From: Gemmatimonadota bacterium
GTDB lineage: Bacteria > Gemmatimonadota > Gemmatimonadetes > Gemmatimonadales > GWC2-71-9
DNA: 7,334 bases
Direction of reading: 5' to 3'
NCBI GenBank assembly: GCA_025361465.1
Contig: JANYAG010000059.1
Span: forward strand, 1 to 7,334
Within the stretch, counting starts at the first letter, position 1; each line of letters begins with the position of its first letter. A program made the translations under genes and the position numbers. This document shows, piece by piece, positions 4,961 through 7,334 of this stretch. The notes beneath the pieces are model-generated. The model searched no databases. It was not told the origin of the DNA and worked only from the letters and a program-made list of their open reading frames with translations.

Positions 4961-7051
4961 GTGCATCGAATCGAAACGCAGTTCGCGGGCCGCCCGCTGG
5001 TCATCGAGACCGGCCGCCTCGCCAAGCAAGCCGCTGGATCCGTTCTGGTCCAGTACGGCGAAACCGTCCTCCTCGTGGCCGTGACGGTCTCCCCCAATCT
5101 CTCGACGCTGCCATTCTTCCCGCTCACGGTGGAATACCGTGACAAGCACTACGCCGCCGGCAAGATCCCCGGTGGGTTCCTGAAGCGGGAGGGTCGGCCG
5201 ACCGACGACGAGATTCTCTCGTGCCGGTTGATCGACCGGTCGATCCGGCCGCTCTTCCCCGAGGGATTCAAGAACGAAGTCCAGGTGTTCGTGACGGTGA
5301 TGTCCGCCGACCAGGAGAATGACGCCAGCATCCCGGCCTTGATGGGCGTGTCAGCGGCGCTGATGATTTCCGAAATGCCGTGGAAGGGCCCGATCGCGGC
5401 GGTTCGCGTGGGCAAGATCGAGGACAAGTGGGTCCTCAATCCGACTTTCCAGCAGCTGGAGTTCTCGTCGATCGACCTGACGGTGAGTGGCTCGGACGAT
5501 TCGATCCTGATGGTCGAGGGCGGCGCGCTCGAGATCTCCGAGGCCGAGGTGGTCGAGGCGCTCAAGGTGGCGCAGGTCGGCATCCGCGAGCAGGTCAAGA
5601 TCCAGCTCGAGCTGATCGCCATGAACGCCAAGCACGCCAAGCCCGAGATGGCGTGGACCACGGCGCCGCGGGACGAGGCGCTGGTCAAGAAGGTCAAGGC
5701 GCTGGCCGAGAAGCCGCTGGCGAAGGCGATGAACGGGAAGGACAAGGCCGGCCGCGCCGCGGCGCTCTCCGCCATCCGCAGCGACATCGTCACGAAGCTC
5801 GCGGCAGACTTTCCCGACCAGGCCAAGGCGATCCACCACGAGATCGAGGAAGTCGAGTACGCGGTGATGCGCGAGCAGATCCTGACCAAGGGCGAGCGCG
5901 TCGATGGCCGCGATTGCGATACGATCCGTCCGATCTCGATTGATGCGCACGTGCTGCCGCGTCCGCACGGTTCGGCCCTGTTCACGCGCGGCGAGACCCA
6001 GGCGCTCGCGGTCGTGACGCTGGGCACCGCCGACGATGAGCAGCGCCTCGACGGCATCCACGTCGCGGGCATGCACACCAAGTCATTCATGTTGCACTAC
6101 AACTTCCCGCCGTATTGCACCGGCGAAGTCAAGCCGATTCGGGGCACGTCGCGGCGCGAGATCGGCCACGGGGCGCTGGCCGAGCGGGCGCTGCAGCCGT
6201 TGCTGCCGCACTTTGAAGACTTCCCCTACACGATCCGCCTGGTTTCCGAAGTGCTCGAGTCCAACGGCTCCTCGTCCATGGCGACGGTGTGCGGTGGCTC
6301 GCTGGCGCTGATGGATGCCGGTGTGCCGATCAAGTCCCCATGCGCCGGCGTCGCCATGGGCCTGATCAAGGAAGGGGACCGTATCGCGATCCTGACGGAC
6401 ATCCTCGGGACCGAAGATCACCTCGGGGACATGGACTTCAAGGTCGCCGGCACCGAGGCGGGGATCACCTCGATCCAGATGGACATCAAGATCCACGGCC
6501 TGTCGCTGGATATCATGAAGGACGCGCTGGACAAGGCGAAGCAGGGCCGCCTGCACATCCTCGGCGAGATGAACAAGGTGCTGGCGACGCATCGCCCGGA
6601 GATGTCGCCTTGGGCGCCGCGCATCTTCACCATCCAGATCAAGCCGGACAAGATCGGTGACGTCATCGGGCCGAAGGGCAAGACCATCCGCGGCATCCAG
6701 GATGCATCGGGCGCCAAGGTGAACATCGACGACACCGGGCTCATCACGATCGCTGCCGTCGGTGCTGAAGCCGGCGCCAAGGCGAAGGAGATGGTCATGG
6801 CCATCGTCGCCGAGCCGATCGTTGGTACGATCTACGAAGGCCCAGTGAAGAGCATCACCGCGTTCGGGGCGTTCGTCGAGATCATGCCGGGGGTCGAGGG
6901 GTTGCTCCACATCTCGGAGCTTGACCACAAGCGGGTCGAGAAGACGGAGGACGTGGTGAAGAAGGGAGACATCGTGCAGGTCAAGCTGCTCGAGGTCGAC
7001 GAACGCGGCCGCATGCGGTTGTCGCGGAAGGCCCTTCTCCCCAAGCCCTGA
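4961..7051 (+). CDS. pnp: Polyribonucleotide nucleotidyltransferase (PNPase)
   Basis: PNPase is a trimeric 3'-5' phosphorolytic exoribonuclease, reversible to add tails, acting in mRNA decay and RNA quality control. From GTG 4961 the product is 696 aa (E. coli 711, B. subtilis 705), beginning MHRIETQFAGRPLVIETGRL as in the family. The first RNase PH-like domain includes REGRPTDDEI and RLIDRSIRPLFPEGF. A helical linker follows near residues 220-310. The second RNase PH domain carries the phosphate-binding SSS at 437-439 and the metal-binding aspartates D480 and D486 in TDILGTEDHLGDMDF, equivalent to E. coli D486 and D492. A KH domain follows with GPKG at 570-573, then an S1 domain from about 621 to 690 (AFGAFVEI, VEGLLHISEL). 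The protein ends just after S1, with no long acidic tail. All active-site residues are intact. Confidence 0.98.
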   Translation: MHRIETQFAGRPLVIETGRLAKQAAGSVLVQYGETVLLVAVTVSPNLSTLPFFPLTVEYRDKHYAAGKIPGGFLKREGRPTDDEILSCRLIDRSIRPLFPEGFKNEVQVFVTVMSADQENDASIPALMGVSAALMISEMPWKGPIAAVRVGKIEDKWVLNPTFQQLEFSSIDLTVSGSDDSILMVEGGALEISEAEVVEALKVAQVGIREQVKIQLELIAMNAKHAKPEMAWTTAPRDEALVKKVKALAEKPLAKAMNGKDKAGRAAALSAIRSDIVTKLAADFPDQAKAIHHEIEEVEYAVMREQILTKGERVDGRDCDTIRPISIDAHVLPRPHGSALFTRGETQALAVVTLGTADDEQRLDGIHVAGMHTKSFMLHYNFPPYCTGEVKPIRGTSRREIGHGALAERALQPLLPHFEDFPYTIRLVSEVLESNGSSSMATVCGGSLALMDAGVPIKSPCAGVAMGLIKEGDRIAILTDILGTEDHLGDMDFKVAGTEAGITSIQMDIKIHGLSLDIMKDALDKAKQGRLHILGEMNKVLATHRPEMSPWAPRIFTIQIKPDKIGDVIGPKGKTIRGIQDASGAKVNIDDTGLITIAAVGAEAGAKAKEMVMAIVAEPIVGTIYEGPVKSITAFGAFVEIMPGVEGLLHISELDHKRVEKTEDVVKKGDIVQVKLLEVDERGRMRLSRKALLPKP

Positions 7052-7061
7052 GCGCTCGACA

Positions 7062-7334
7062 GTGAGCAGCACCGTCCAGCTCGACGCTGCCATTGCCCGC
7101 ACCGACCTTTCCAACGGTCTTGTGGTGGTGACCGAACGCCTTGCCGGCGTTCGGTCTGCCGCCGCGGGCCTCTGGGTCCGCACCGCCAGCGGCCACGAAT
7201 CCCGCGACAAGATGGGCGTCTCCCACCTCCTCGAGCACATGGTGTTCAAGGGGACCGAGAGACGTTCGGCCCGCGACATCGCCCTGGCCCTGGAGTCCCG
7301 CGGCGGGTCCCTGGATGCCTATACCTCCCGTGAC
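7062..7334 (+). CDS. M16 family zinc peptidase, N-terminal part, cut by window end
   Basis: The 91 visible codons match the N-terminal catalytic domain of the M16 (insulinase/pitrilysin, mitochondrial processing peptidase-beta-like) family. They include NGLVVVTERLAGVRSAAAGLWV, then HLLEHMVFKGTERRSARDIA, and SRGGSLDAYTSRD at the edge. The inverted zinc motif HxxEH is at H55-LL-E58-H59, with H55 and H59 as zinc ligands and E58 as the catalytic base. The third ligand, a downstream Glu, would lie outside the window. GTG 7062 begins ten bases after the pnp stop without a recognisable Shine-Dalgarno, so coupling to pnp is likely and the start is only fairly sure. B. subtilis has an M16 peptidase gene (mlpA/ymxG) near pnp, which supports a related single-domain protein of about 410 residues, but the full length cannot be seen. 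The substrate is unknown. Confidence 0.92.
   Translation, partial: MSSTVQLDAAIARTDLSNGLVVVTERLAGVRSAAAGLWVRTASGHESRDKMGVSHLLEHMVFKGTERRSARDIALALESRGGSLDAYTSRD
7130..7156. repeat. Perfect 11-bp inverted repeat within the M16 peptidase gene
   Basis: GACCGAACGCC (7130-7140) and GGCGTTCGGTC (7146-7156) are exact reverse complements around the 5-nt loop TTGCC, about 70 bases into the coding sequence. No T tract follows. The RNA would form a very stable hairpin near the 5' end of the gene. It may be a coincidence of codon choice in VTERLAGVRS or a control or processing structure. Confidence 0.6.

Noticed and set aside
5149..6090. A 313-codon minus-strand open frame opposite pnp
   Set aside because: Serine-rich translation of the complementary strand of conserved PNPase codons, with no independent support.
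6083..7279. A 398-codon open frame on the minus strand opposite pnp and the M16 gene
   Set aside because: It is antisense to strongly conserved coding sequence and its arginine-, aspartate- and leucine-rich translation resembles no family. Long antisense frames are expected in GC-rich DNA.
1..7334. A novel multi-gene system, mobile element, CRISPR array or RNA gene
   Set aside because: All the sequence is accounted for by conserved housekeeping genes and short gaps. I found no direct repeats, terminal inverted repeats, tRNA-like cloverleaf or anomalous composition that would support one.

Overview
This 7.3-kb window is high-GC, gene-dense bacterial chromosome with every recognisable gene on the + strand. 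In order it holds the end of frr (ribosome recycling factor), uppS, cdsA, dxr, an RseP/RasP-type site-2 protease gene, rpsO, pnp, and the start of an M16 zinc-peptidase gene that runs off the right edge. All eight are conserved housekeeping genes recognised by family motifs. I see no mobile element, CRISPR array, tRNA or rRNA gene, phage gene or defence gene, and no sign of a novel multi-gene system.

Left block (1-4496). frr-uppS-cdsA-dxr-rseP is the classical translation/envelope cluster also found in Proteobacteria and Bacilli. Genes overlap by 1 to 4 bases at the cdsA, dxr and rseP starts, and probably at uppS, where the best start is a CTG overlapping the frr stop. This implies one polycistronic, translationally coupled message. 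UppS makes the undecaprenyl-PP lipid carrier, CdsA makes CDP-diacylglycerol for phospholipids, Dxr performs the first committed step of the MEP pathway that feeds UppS, and the RseP homologue is an intramembrane protease.

Middle (4497-4613). A GC-rich hairpin with a poor T tract follows rseP. Next comes a strong-looking sigma70-type promoter (TTGTCA, 18 bp, TATATT) and a leader of about 50 nt before rpsO. This is the clearest transcription-unit boundary in the window.

Right block (4614-7334). rpsO is followed by a convincing rho-independent terminator hairpin, then pnp with a good Shine-Dalgarno before a GTG start, then 10 bases later the M16 peptidase gene. An rpsO-pnp pair with a terminator between them also occurs in E. 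coli, and pnp near an M16 peptidase gene (mlpA/ymxG) is known in Bacillus.

The source is inferred to be a high-GC, probably free-living bacterium. rseP is followed directly by rpsO-pnp rather than bamA-skp-lpxD (as in Proteobacteria) or proS (as in Bacilli), so neither group fits well. Gemmatimonadota or a related lineage is plausible, but this is a guess from composition and gene order. The most useful second-look items are the uppS start codon, regulation around rpsO, a Gly at a conserved rRNA-contacting Ser in S15, and a perfect 11-bp hairpin inside the M16 gene.
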